The notes under the pieces: model-generated
The model's database searches: none
Told to the model about the DNA's origin: nothing
The model's input: only the letters and a program-made list of their open reading frames with translations
From: UBA4720 sp038227135
Lineage (GTDB): Bacteria; Gemmatimonadota; Gemmatimonadetes; Gemmatimonadales; Gemmatimonadaceae
DNA length: 64,000 nt
Assembly (NCBI GenBank): GCA_038227135.1
Contig: JBBRQC010000005.1
Coordinates: 39,769 to 103,768 of the forward strand
Direction of reading: 5' to 3'
Position numbers and translations under genes: made by a program
In this document: piece by piece, positions 27,512 through 35,964 of the stretch
Layout of the letters: each line of letters starts with the position of its first letter
Numbering within the stretch: position 1 is the first letter of the stretch

Positions 27512-28456
27512 ATCGCGGAAGCCGACCTCTCGAAGGTCCGCACCGTTCCCATCGAGCGGCGCCCGAACAAAGTTGCCGTAGCCGAGTTTGCCTCGCCTCC
27601 GGGCCGGAATCGCAGCTTCGCCGCGTTTCTGGAGTCACTTCCCGATGTTCTCGTCGCTCGCGACTTCCGCCGCGTCGTCGACGCCGTTGTGTCCGCGAAG
27701 AAGAGTGGTCGGGCCGTCGTCGTCATGCTCGGCGGCCATATCGTCAAGACCGGGCTCGCGCCGCTTCTGATCGACCTGATGAAGCGAGGAGTGATCACAC
27801 ATCTGGCGATGAACGGATCCGCCGCGATCCACGACTACGAGATCGCTCGCTTCGGCGCCACTTCGGAAGATGTCGCGCGCGGACTGGTGGATGGCACCTT
27901 CGGAATGGCGGAGGAGACCGGGCGCGGAATGAACGAAGCATTCATTGCCGGCATGAAGAACGGTTGGGGAATGGGTGAAGCTCTCTCCCGCGCTCTGGAA
28001 ATGCTCCCGCTAGCGAACGCCGAGTTGTCGGTGATGCTTGCGGCGCACCGGATCGGGATTCCCTGCACCGTGCACGCCGCGCTGGGCGCCGAGATCATTC
28101 ATCAGCACCCGGCAGCGAGTGGCGCCGCGATCGGCGATACCAGTCACCGCGATTTCCGCAGGCTCGCCGCATCCCTCCCGGCACTACACGACGGCGGAGT
28201 CGTGCTCAATCTCGGGAGCGCGGTGATAATGCCGGAGGTTTTCCTGAAAGCGCTGACGATTGCGCGGAACCTCAACAAGGCAAAACCAACCGGTTTCACG
28301 ACGTGCGATCTCGACATGCAGCGGCACTATCGCCCGCGTGTAAACGTCGTAGAGCGTCCGACTCAGGGGAACGGAAAAGGGTACGAGATAACTGGCCACC
28401 ATGAGATTATGGTTCCGCTCCTCGCATGGGCCATCGTCGACGCGCTGGAGATCTGA
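27512..28456 (+). CDS. deoxyhypusine-synthase-like protein, start codon unclear
   Basis: A protein of about 315 codons resembling deoxyhypusine synthase-like proteins of bacteria, which have no known substrate. Conserved segments: VVVMLGGHIVKTGLAPLLI, HLAMNGSAAIHDYEIARFG, TSEDVARGLVDGTFGMAEE, PCTVHAALGAEIIHQHP and EITGHHEIMVPLLAW. The first usual start codon in frame is GTG 27689, but family-like sequence continues upstream (VRTVPIERRPNKVAVAEF, then SFAAFLESLPDVLVARDF). No ATG, GTG or TTG lies in this frame back to a TAA at 27356. I place the start tentatively at ATC 27512, before AEADLSKVRT. A rare start, a sequence error or a frameshift out of the preceding gene are alternatives. Confidence 0.7.
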   Translation: MAEADLSKVRTVPIERRPNKVAVAEFASPPGRNRSFAAFLESLPDVLVARDFRRVVDAVVSAKKSGRAVVVMLGGHIVKTGLAPLLIDLMKRGVITHLAMNGSAAIHDYEIARFGATSEDVARGLVDGTFGMAEETGRGMNEAFIAGMKNGWGMGEALSRALEMLPLANAELSVMLAAHRIGIPCTVHAALGAEIIHQHPAASGAAIGDTSHRDFRRLAASLPALHDGGVVLNLGSAVIMPEVFLKALTIARNLNKAKPTGFTTCDLDMQRHYRPRVNVVERPTQGNGKGYEITGHHEIMVPLLAWAIVDALEI

Positions 28457-28604
28457 GAGGACTGCAGATGAACGGGACGCGGTGAACTGGCAACCAACGG
28501 CTACGCTACTTACAAACTCGCACCCGTTCAGTTGCCTTGGCGCTCGACTAAGCGAGATACCGGTACTCCCGCTCGTTCAGTTCCAGCAACATTGGAAACC
28601 CGGT

Positions 28605-28838
28605 TTAGTAGCGGGTCAGTCTCGTACCTGCGAATTTCTCTCTGAGTCGAGCTGCGGTCCCCGGGGAAAGTATGCGAACCCCGAAGTAGAGCACCCCGCC
28701 GATAATGAGTACTTTGACCGCAAGCGCTACCAGCCAGAAGGTCAGACCAATAATGCCGCCGAACAGATTGAACACCATGCTTACGGCAAAGAGGCCCAGC
28801 ATGGCAAACAGGCCGATCATGAAAATGGCGCGCAACAT
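28605..28838 (-). CDS. small membrane protein of unknown function
   Basis: A 77-residue protein with two hydrophobic segments: FMIGLFAMLGLFAVSMVF (about residues 6-23) and TFWLVALAVKVLIIGGVLYF (about 34-53). A positively charged tail ending in REKFAGTRLTRY follows. I choose ATG 28838, which has GGAG seven bases upstream; a TTG at 28850 would add four residues. It lies antisense to the region just upstream of thiO. I do not recognise a family. The good ribosome-binding site and the charge pattern make it a credible gene. Confidence 0.65.
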   Translation of the reverse strand: MLRAIFMIGLFAMLGLFAVSMVFNLFGGIIGLTFWLVALAVKVLIIGGVLYFGVRILSPGTAARLREKFAGTRLTRY

Positions 28839-28910
28839 GACGTTCTCCAAAACGGTGACAGTTATCCCTACGCTAAACTCTCCCCGTCGGTTTCAGAAGG
28901 GGCAGACAAG

Positions 28911-29975
28911 CTGAGCACCGAAGTCATCGTCGTCGGCGGCGGTCTGATCGGCCTCGCCGCCGCGATCGCTGTTGCCGAGCGCGGAGCGTCTGTCACGCTG
29001 ATAGGTGAAAATAGGGCGGGCGAGGCTTCGCCCGCTGCCGCGGGGATGCTTGCGCCGTCGGTGGAGCGCGCGGTCGGGTCAGCGCACGACTTCGCGGTGG
29101 CGGCCCGTGATCGCTATCCGGGCTATGTAGAGTTCCTCGCTGAGCGTAGCGGCATTCTGGTCCCGCTCAACCGGCGCGGCATTCTCCAGATCGCGCTCAG
29201 CACCAAAGGAATCAAGGGGCTGAAAAAGACCGCGCCCCCGACCAGCAGCTGGCTGGATGCGAAGGAGCTGCGAGAGCTGGAGCCCGCGCTGGCGCACGCA
29301 ATCGGTGCGATTTTCAATCCGGATGACGGCGCAGTCGACAACACGGTGCTTCTCTCCGCTCTGCTGAAGCTCGTCTCGACAAGCGAGCAAATCGAAACGC
29401 TGGATGATTCAGTTGTCGATGTGGTTGCGCGCGAGATGTCTGCGACGGTCCGCACAGAATCGGGGGCGACGCACAGCGCGCGCTACGTGGTTCTCGCCCC
29501 CGGTGCCTGGGTGGGACGAATTTTGGGTGCCCGACTCGGAGCCGCGGTGGCGCCCGCTCGCGGCCAGCTCGTCTCTTACCCGGCGTCTCTGCTCGGCCAC
29601 GTCGCATACGGACCGCGCGGTTATGTTGTTCCTCGCGGTGATTCCACGATCGGTGGCAGCACGATGGAGGATGTGGGTTTCGACGCGACCACGACGACTG
29701 AAGGGGTCGAGAAAGTTCGATCTGCTGCGGAAGAGATCTGTCCGAGTTTGTCGCGGAGCGGTACAACCCGTTCCTGGGCCGGCCTTCGTCCCGTCACGCC
29801 CGACATGCTGCCGATGATCGGTCCCGATCCAGAGCATCAATCCCTGATCTACGCCTGCGGTCACTCACGCAATGGCGTGCTCATGGCCCCCCTGACGGGG
29901 GATTTAATCGCCGATCTCGTGACAGGAACACCACTTAGCTTCGACCTGACACAATTTCGCCCGGACCGTTTTTGA
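28911..29975 (+). CDS. thiO: glycine oxidase ThiO (FAD-dependent)
   Basis: Oxidises glycine to iminoacetate for the thiazole part of thiamine. The N-terminal dinucleotide fold VIVVGGGLIGLAAAIAVAERG binds FAD, followed by SPAAAGMLAPSVE. The C-terminus has RPVTPDMLPMIGPDPEH and CGHSRNGVLMAPLTGDLIAD, typical of ThiO. The frame contains no ATG, GTG or TTG near the domain start; CTG 28911 lies eight bases after GAAGGGG and gives 354 residues beginning LSTEVIVVGGG. I take this as a CTG start. The open frame reaching back to 28401 overlaps an opposite-strand gene and is not credible. No other thiamine genes are nearby. Confidence 0.86.
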   Translation: MSTEVIVVGGGLIGLAAAIAVAERGASVTLIGENRAGEASPAAAGMLAPSVERAVGSAHDFAVAARDRYPGYVEFLAERSGILVPLNRRGILQIALSTKGIKGLKKTAPPTSSWLDAKELRELEPALAHAIGAIFNPDDGAVDNTVLLSALLKLVSTSEQIETLDDSVVDVVAREMSATVRTESGATHSARYVVLAPGAWVGRILGARLGAAVAPARGQLVSYPASLLGHVAYGPRGYVVPRGDSTIGGSTMEDVGFDATTTTEGVEKVRSAAEEICPSLSRSGTTRSWAGLRPVTPDMLPMIGPDPEHQSLIYACGHSRNGVLMAPLTGDLIADLVTGTPLSFDLTQFRPDRF

Positions 29976-30072
29976 TGTAGATTGCGGATGCTCGACTCCG
30001 GCACAGGTTCGGGGTTGGGCAACGGGTCCCCCAGCACCCAGATTCATCAGTATCGCAGAATCCAGTCTCCTA

Positions 30073-30981
30073 ATGCCCGATACTCTTTACCAGATAATGG
30101 GTCGTCACCGCGCGGAGCCGCTTCCAGAGCGTAAGCCGTCGTGGCTCAAGGTGAGAGCGCCCGGAGGCCCCAACTACATGCGGCTCAAGCACTTGATGCG
30201 GGAACTCGATCTGCATTCGGTGTGCGAGGAAGCGCACTGCCCGAACGTCGGCGAGTGTTGGGAGCACGGCACGGCGACGTTCATGATTCTGGGTGATGTC
30301 TGTACGAGAAACTGCGCCTACTGTGCCGTCGCCCACGGACGCCCGCCCAAGTACGACATTGCGGAGCCGGAGCGTGTAGCGCAGGCGATCGCAGAAATGG
30401 GACTCCAGCACGCGGTGATCACTTCAGTGGATCGGGATGACCTGCCCGATTTCGGAGCCTATATCTTCGCCGAAACGATCCGGCAGATTCACGAGAGAAT
30501 CCCGGGCTGCTCCGTTGAAGTTCTCGTCCCCGATTTCCAGGGGAACGAAGACAGCATTCGCGCGGTGCTCGAGGCTCGCCCGGAGATTTACAATCACAAT
30601 ACCGAGACCGTCCCGCGCCTTTACAAGAAGGCAAGACCTGGAGGGCGGTACCCCAGGGTGATGGAGATCTTCCGCTACGCGAAGAGAATCGCGCCCGAAA
30701 TTCCCACCAAGACGGGCATGATCCTCGGCATGGGCGAAACAATCGAGGAAGTCATCACCGTTATGCGCGACCTGCGCGACGTGGACGTCGACATTCTCAC
30801 CCTCGGGCAATACCTCCGTCCCTCAGATGCGCACATCGCCCTCGACCGGTATTACACTCCTCAGGAATTCAGGAAACTTTACGAGATTGGGATGGATATG
30901 GGCTTCCGGCACGTCGAATCAGGTCCACTCGTTCGCTCCAGCTACCACGCGTGGGAGCAGGTACAGGCGGCAGGCGTATGA
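30073..30981 (+). CDS. lipA: lipoyl synthase
   Basis: Radical-SAM enzyme that inserts two sulfurs into octanoyl groups on carrier domains to make lipoate. The auxiliary [4Fe-4S] cluster cysteines are C51, C56 and C62 (CEEAHCPNVGEC); the SAM-cluster cysteines are C77, C81 and C84 (CTRNCAYC). The C-terminal serine-containing motif RSSYHAWEQ is present. The length of 302 residues is normal. It heads the operon with the pyruvate dehydrogenase genes, its substrate carriers; its stop overlaps pdhA (ATGA). Confidence 0.97.
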   Translation: MPDTLYQIMGRHRAEPLPERKPSWLKVRAPGGPNYMRLKHLMRELDLHSVCEEAHCPNVGECWEHGTATFMILGDVCTRNCAYCAVAHGRPPKYDIAEPERVAQAIAEMGLQHAVITSVDRDDLPDFGAYIFAETIRQIHERIPGCSVEVLVPDFQGNEDSIRAVLEARPEIYNHNTETVPRLYKKARPGGRYPRVMEIFRYAKRIAPEIPTKTGMILGMGETIEEVITVMRDLRDVDVDILTLGQYLRPSDAHIALDRYYTPQEFRKLYEIGMDMGFRHVESGPLVRSSYHAWEQVQAAGV

Positions 30982-32051
30982 GCACTGAAGCCAAACGCCC
31001 TCCCGCTCAGAAGGGGAAAGAAAAAGGCGCGCCGAAAAACAACGGAGCGGACGCCGCTCCCGCCAACGATCCCTCGGGAACCACTCCCGGTCTCCGTCGG
31101 GAGCTGCTCCACTCGATGCTGCTCCAGCGACGCTTCGAGGAGCGCTGCGCCGAAGCCTATGCGCTCGGAAAAATTGGTGGCTTCTGCCACCTCTACATCG
31201 GGCAGGAGGCCATCTCCACCGGCGTCATGTCCATGATTCGCCCGGACGACTACGTGATCACCGCTTATCGCGATCATGGCCAGGCACTCGCTCGCGGCGT
31301 GAGCCCGCGCGCCGTGATGGCGGAGCTGTTCGGCCGCGAGACCGGATGCTCGGGCGGGAAGGGTGGCTCGATGCACATCTTCGATTCGAAGACCAACTTC
31401 CTCGGTGGCCACGGAATCGTTGGCGGACACGTCCCGATCGCGGCCGGCGTCGGCTTCGCCATAAAGTATCGGCGCGGCAATCAGGTGTGTGTCTGCTTCT
31501 TCGGCGAGGCAGCCGTGAACATCGGCGCCTTTCATGAGGCCCTGAACCTCGCTTCGCTCTGGGATCTGCCGGTGATCTTCATAATCGAGAACAACCGCTA
31601 CGGCATGGGAACGGCAATCTCGCGTTCGACCGCCAACGAGGACGTACTGATCCGCGCCAAGGGCTATCGGATGGAAGGCGAATCAGTTGACGGGCAGGAC
31701 GTATTCTCCGTCCGGGAGTGCATGGCGCGCGCGGTCGAGAGAGCTCGAAAGGAGAAGCGGCCCACGCTGATCGAGATGCGGACTTATCGCTTCATGGGCC
31801 ACTCCATGTCCGACGCGGCGAGCGGGACCTACCGCACGAAGGACGAGCTGGAAGAGAACATGAAGCGCGATCCGATCCTTGTCCTGCACAACATGATGTT
31901 CGAGTCGGGCGAGCTCACCGAGGGAGAGATGCACAAGATCGACGACGAAGCGAAGACGATCGCCCAGGACGCGTGGGATTTTGCGGATGCGAGTCCCGAG
32001 CCCTCCCTCGAGAAACTGCACGACGACGTCTACGCGGATACGAGCTCCTGA
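30978..32051 (+). CDS. pdhA: pyruvate dehydrogenase E1 component, alpha subunit
   Basis: Thiamine-diphosphate enzyme subunit that decarboxylates pyruvate. After a basic, Ala/Pro-rich N-terminal segment, the E1-alpha pattern follows: LLQRRFEERCAEAYALGKI, GGKGGSMHIFD, and the TPP motif from FFGEAAVNIGAFHEA to IIENNRYGMGT. RFMGHSMSDAASGTYR contains the phosphorylation-loop-like segment. I start at ATG 30978, which overlaps the lipA stop; 357 residues. Ends by overlapping pdhB by one base. Confidence 0.95.
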   Translation: MSTEAKRPPAQKGKEKGAPKNNGADAAPANDPSGTTPGLRRELLHSMLLQRRFEERCAEAYALGKIGGFCHLYIGQEAISTGVMSMIRPDDYVITAYRDHGQALARGVSPRAVMAELFGRETGCSGGKGGSMHIFDSKTNFLGGHGIVGGHVPIAAGVGFAIKYRRGNQVCVCFFGEAAVNIGAFHEALNLASLWDLPVIFIIENNRYGMGTAISRSTANEDVLIRAKGYRMEGESVDGQDVFSVRECMARAVERARKEKRPTLIEMRTYRFMGHSMSDAASGTYRTKDELEENMKRDPILVLHNMMFESGELTEGEMHKIDDEAKTIAQDAWDFADASPEPSLEKLHDDVYADTSS

Positions 32052-33031
32052 TGGCAGTCGTCACTTACCGCGATGCCCTGACGCAGGCACTCCGCGAGGA
32101 GCTTCAGCGCGACGATAGGGTGTTCCTCATGGGCGAAGAGGTCGCGCAATACAACGGCGCGTACAAAGTCTCCAAGGGTTTGCTCGACGAGTTCGGACCA
32201 ATGCGGATCGTCGACACACCCATCACTGAGCTTGGCTTTGCCGGGGTTGGTGTGGGAGCAGCGATGGTGGGCTTGCGTCCCATCGTCGAGTTCATGACCT
32301 GGAACTTCGCGCTGCTCGCGATCGATGAAGTGGTTAATGCCGCGGCGAAAATGCTTTACATGTCGGGCGGACAGTACAAGATACCAATGGTGTTTCGCGG
32401 GCCAAATGGGTCCGCACTTCAGCTTTCCGCGCAGCACTCGCAGGCCTGGGAGAGCTGGTACGCGCACATTCCCGGACTCAAGGTCTGCACGCCGGGGACA
32501 CCCGCCGATGCGAAGGGACTCCTCAAGTCGGCCATTCGAGACGACAATCCCGTGGTGTTCCTCGAGGGCGAGATGCTCTACAACACAAAGGGAGAAATCC
32601 CCGATGGTGAGCACATCGTCCCGATTGGAGTCGCCGATCTGAAGCGCGAAGGCGGCGACTGCTCGATCATCACTCACGGGAAGATGGTTCTCGTCGCGAT
32701 GAAGGTCGCCGATGATCTCGCCAAGGAAGGGGTCAATATCGACGTCGTCGACCTCCGCACCGTGCGCCCGATCGATGTCGAAGCGATCGCCCGCTCGGTC
32801 CGGAAAACCAATCGGGCGGTCGTCCTCGAAGAGGGATGGGAGATCTGCGGCATGGGCTCGCAGGTCGTCGACTTCATTCAGCGCGAATGCTTCGACGATC
32901 TTGACGCTCCCGTACTGCGTGTCCACCAGGAAGACGTGCCGATGCCGTACGCGAAGAATCTCGAGCGAGCCGCCAAGCCGGACGCCGGCAAGGCTCTCGC
33001 AGCAATAAGAAAAGTCATGTACCTCGACTAA
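32051..33031 (+). CDS. pdhB: pyruvate dehydrogenase E1 component, beta subunit
   Basis: Partner of PdhA in the E1 heterotetramer. The 326-residue sequence begins VTYRDALTQALREEL and contains FLMGEEVAQYNGAYKVSKGL, DTPITELGFAGVGVGAAMVG, and the C-terminal transketolase domain with VVDLRTVRPID and VLEEGWEICGMGSQ. The start is the ATG at 32051, which shares its first base with the pdhA stop codon (TGATG). Longer in-frame extensions upstream lie in pdhA and are shadows. Confidence 0.96.
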   Translation: MAVVTYRDALTQALREELQRDDRVFLMGEEVAQYNGAYKVSKGLLDEFGPMRIVDTPITELGFAGVGVGAAMVGLRPIVEFMTWNFALLAIDEVVNAAAKMLYMSGGQYKIPMVFRGPNGSALQLSAQHSQAWESWYAHIPGLKVCTPGTPADAKGLLKSAIRDDNPVVFLEGEMLYNTKGEIPDGEHIVPIGVADLKREGGDCSIITHGKMVLVAMKVADDLAKEGVNIDVVDLRTVRPIDVEAIARSVRKTNRAVVLEEGWEICGMGSQVVDFIQRECFDDLDAPVLRVHQEDVPMPYAKNLERAAKPDAGKALAAIRKVMYLD

Positions 33032-33034
33032 CCT

Positions 33035-34480
33035 ATGGCAACCAAAGTGGTGATGGAGGCGCTTTCTCCGACGATGGAGGAGGGACGTCTCGTCAAATGG
33101 AACAAGAACGAAGGCGATGCCGTGAAAACCGGCGACGTGCTGGCCGAGGTCGAGACCGACAAAGCCGTGATGGAACTGATCGCTCGCGGCGACGGAGTGC
33201 TCCGGAAGCGCCTCGCAAACGAGGGGGACTCTTCTCCCGTCGGAACAGTGTTGGCAGTGATAGCCGCTCCCGATGAGAACATCGACTCGATCATCGGATC
33301 AGCCGCCGGTGCTGGTGCCGCAACGTCGGGGCAAGCCGCGCAGGCTCAGGGCTCGGCGGGCGCACAAGCCGGCGGCTCGAATCAAGCGGTCGCCGACACG
33401 AAGGAAACCGCCGCCAAGACCTCTATTCCGCAATCACCAGCCCAGTCGCAAGGTGAAGCCTCGACTTCTCCTCAACAGAAGGGTGCCGCAAGTCAGGGTG
33501 CGGCAAGTCAGGGTGTGGCTGCGCATGGCGCGCCCCCCACTTCCGCACCGCCTCGCGCGTCCGGACCTCCCGCCCCACGAGGAAACGGAGCATCGCGTTC
33601 TGGCGCGCCGTCGGCTACCGGCGGTCGTCAGCGCACATCCCCGCTCGCGCGCCGACTCGCAACCGAGCGAGGAATCCAGCTTGGGGGAATCCAGGGTACC
33701 GGACCAAGCGGCCGCATCGTCAAGCGCGACATCGAAAACGCCAAAGCGGCGGGCGGTACCGGACGGTCCGCTGCGGCGGATCGACTCGCCACCGAGGGCG
33801 ACTTCAAGGACATCCCCCTCACCCAGATTCGAAAGACCATCGCCCGACGGCTCGCCGAATCGAATGGTCCCGTTCCGACCTTCTTTCTCACGTCCGAGTA
33901 CGACGCCGTCAGAGCATCGGAGCTGCGCACACAGCTCGCCGAGATGGGCGATCACTACAAGGTGTCGTTCAACGACATTGTGATCAAAGCCGTCGCTCTC
34001 GCCCTGGCCGAGCATCCCGAGGTCAACGCGCACTGGCTCAACGACAAGATCCGGCAGTTCAATCGCATTCACGTAGCGATGGCCGTCGCCGTCGAAGATG
34101 GCCTCATCACGCCCGTCCTGTTCGACGCAGATCGCCTGTCACTCTGGGAGATTTCCGCCAAGGCTCGCGATCTTGCGAAGAGGGCGCGAGAACGCAAGCT
34201 CATGCCGGAGGAGTACACGGGCGCGACGTTCACGGTATCGAACCTCGGCATGTTCGGCATCGATCAGTTCACGGCGATCATCAACCCGCCCGAAGCCGGT
34301 ATCCTCGCCATCGGCGGCGTCGAGGAGAAGCCAGTGGTAGTGAACGGCGCGTTGGAAGTTCGCCAGCGGATGCGCGTAACGATGAGCTGCGATCACAGGG
34401 CAATCGATGGCGCGACCGGGGCGAAATTCATGCAGACAGTCCGGCAATACATCGAGAATCCGCTTTCGCTGGTCATCTGA
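33035..34480 (+). CDS. pdhC: dihydrolipoamide acetyltransferase E2 of pyruvate dehydrogenase
   Basis: Core of the complex, moving acetyl groups from E1 to CoA. Domain order: one lipoyl domain (1-80) with the modified lysine in the motif ETDKAVMEL; a linker (about 88-195) rich in Ala, Gln, Ser and Pro with short repeats of AASQG; a peripheral-subunit-binding domain (SPLARRLATERGIQLGGIQG and GPSGRIVKRDI); and the catalytic domain ending with the active-site motif TMSCDHRAIDGATGAKFM. Length 481 residues. ATG 33035 is three bases after the pdhB stop. Confidence 0.96.
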   Translation: MATKVVMEALSPTMEEGRLVKWNKNEGDAVKTGDVLAEVETDKAVMELIARGDGVLRKRLANEGDSSPVGTVLAVIAAPDENIDSIIGSAAGAGAATSGQAAQAQGSAGAQAGGSNQAVADTKETAAKTSIPQSPAQSQGEASTSPQQKGAASQGAASQGVAAHGAPPTSAPPRASGPPAPRGNGASRSGAPSATGGRQRTSPLARRLATERGIQLGGIQGTGPSGRIVKRDIENAKAAGGTGRSAAADRLATEGDFKDIPLTQIRKTIARRLAESNGPVPTFFLTSEYDAVRASELRTQLAEMGDHYKVSFNDIVIKAVALALAEHPEVNAHWLNDKIRQFNRIHVAMAVAVEDGLITPVLFDADRLSLWEISAKARDLAKRARERKLMPEEYTGATFTVSNLGMFGIDQFTAIINPPEAGILAIGGVEEKPVVVNGALEVRQRMRVTMSCDHRAIDGATGAKFMQTVRQYIENPLSLVI

Positions 34481-34545
34481 CTGCGAACTGAGGACTGTGC
34501 GGACCCCAGTCACTAGATTTACACTCGACTATACTCGACCAAAAA

Positions 34546-35949
34546 ATGGCAAGTTATGACGTGATCTTTATTGGTGGCGGCCCTGCAGGATATGTGGGCG
34601 CCATTCGCTGCGCTCAGCTCGGCATGTCCGTCGCAGTCGTCGAACGGGAAGGCCTGGGCGGCACCTGCGTCCTGTGGGGCTGCATTCCGGCCAAGGCTCT
34701 GCTCGAAGCGGCGTCTGTCGCGACAAAGGTCTCCCACTCCGCCGACTTTGGGGTGACCGTCGCCGATGTAAAACTCGACTACGGCGTCGCGATGAAACGC
34801 TCGCGCGCGGTCAGCACCCAGAACTCAAAGGGTGTCGAGTTCCTCTTCAAGAAGAACAAGATCACCTGGATCAAGGGCACGGCAAAGATTTCCGGCAAGA
34901 ACGCGGTTTCTGTCACAATCGATGGAAAGGAGGAGAAGCACGAAGCGAAAAAGGCGGTCGTCATCTCCACTGGCTCGCGGGTAAAAGGCCTGCCGCAGAT
35001 CGGCCTGGAGCTGAACAAGACGACGGTGCTCTCGTCCGACGAGGTGCTGGTTCTCGAGAAAGCTCCGAAATCGTTGGCTGTCGTCGGGGCTGGCGCGGTC
35101 GGCTGTGAGTTCGCCGACGTCTTCGCAGCGTTCGGAACTCAGATCACCCTCATCGAAGCACTTCCGGTAATTCTCCCGCTCGAGGACGCTGATTGCAGCG
35201 CCGAGCTCACAAAAAGCTTCAAGAAGCGGAAGATCGATGTCCTGACGGGGGCCAAGATCAGCGATGTGAAGGTCGGAAAGAATTCCGTGACGATGAGCGT
35301 CGAATCGGGCGGCAAGAAACAGACGCTCGAGGTCGAGAAGGTCCTCGTCGCCGCGGGCCGCGCTCCGAACATCGAAGAGATCGGAATCAAGGAATCTGGA
35401 GTCCATCTCACTGAGCGCGGCTTCATCAAGATCAACGAGCGAATGGAGACATCGGTCAAAGGCATCTACGCGATCGGGGATGTCGCTGGCCCGCCGATGC
35501 TTGCCCATAAGGGCCAGCGCGAAGGCGTCGTTTTCGCGGAATTCCTCGCCGGCCAGAAAAACGTGCATCAGGTGAATTACGGCAACATCCCGAACGCGAC
35601 GTACTGCCACCCTGAAGTCGCCTCGATTGGAATGACCGAGGCGCAGGTGAAGGAGAAGAAGATCGATTACAAGGTCGGCAAGTTTGCGTTTTCCAATAAC
35701 GGCCGCGCCCGTACATCGGGAGAGACCGAGGGGTTCGTCAAGATCATTCGCGACGCTAAATACGGCGAGATACTTGGTGCCCACATCATCGGCGCCCACG
35801 CCACCGAGCTGATCCACGAGCTCGCTGTCGCCCGCGAGAATGAGTACACGGTGGAAGAAGTCGATCTTGCCATCCACGCCCATCCGACCCTCTCCGAGGC
35901 AATCGCGGAGGCTGCGCTCGATTCGCTCGGAAAGATGATCCACGCGTGA
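34546..35949 (+). CDS. lpd: dihydrolipoamide dehydrogenase (E3)
   Basis: FAD- and NAD-dependent disulfide oxidoreductase that reoxidises the lipoyl arms of the PDH complex and, probably, GcvH. FAD-binding GGGPAGYVGAIRCAQLG is followed by the redox disulfide motif GGTCVLWGCIPAKALL, with two cysteines four residues apart; the usual LN between them is replaced by VL. NAD-binding GAGAVGCEFADVFAAFG and the C-terminal HAHPTLSEA with the catalytic His-Glu are intact. A TATACT box at 34530-34535, about ten bases before ATG 34546, could give it its own short-leader transcript. Confidence 0.95.
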   Translation: MASYDVIFIGGGPAGYVGAIRCAQLGMSVAVVEREGLGGTCVLWGCIPAKALLEAASVATKVSHSADFGVTVADVKLDYGVAMKRSRAVSTQNSKGVEFLFKKNKITWIKGTAKISGKNAVSVTIDGKEEKHEAKKAVVISTGSRVKGLPQIGLELNKTTVLSSDEVLVLEKAPKSLAVVGAGAVGCEFADVFAAFGTQITLIEALPVILPLEDADCSAELTKSFKKRKIDVLTGAKISDVKVGKNSVTMSVESGGKKQTLEVEKVLVAAGRAPNIEEIGIKESGVHLTERGFIKINERMETSVKGIYAIGDVAGPPMLAHKGQREGVVFAEFLAGQKNVHQVNYGNIPNATYCHPEVASIGMTEAQVKEKKIDYKVGKFAFSNNGRARTSGETEGFVKIIRDAKYGEILGAHIIGAHATELIHELAVARENEYTVEEVDLAIHAHPTLSEAIAEAALDSLGKMIHA

Positions 35950-35964
35950 TTCAGGTGATGCGTA

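Noticed and set aside
28401..28910. Upstream extension of thiO to ATG 28401
   Set aside because: It crosses the small membrane protein gene on the other strand, shows no FAD-enzyme similarity and would nearly add 170 residues to a normal-length enzyme.
33489..33520. Short direct repeats resembling a repeat array
   Set aside because: Two imperfect copies of a 15-base unit encoding AASQG in the flexible linker of the E2 subunit; normal for such linkers.
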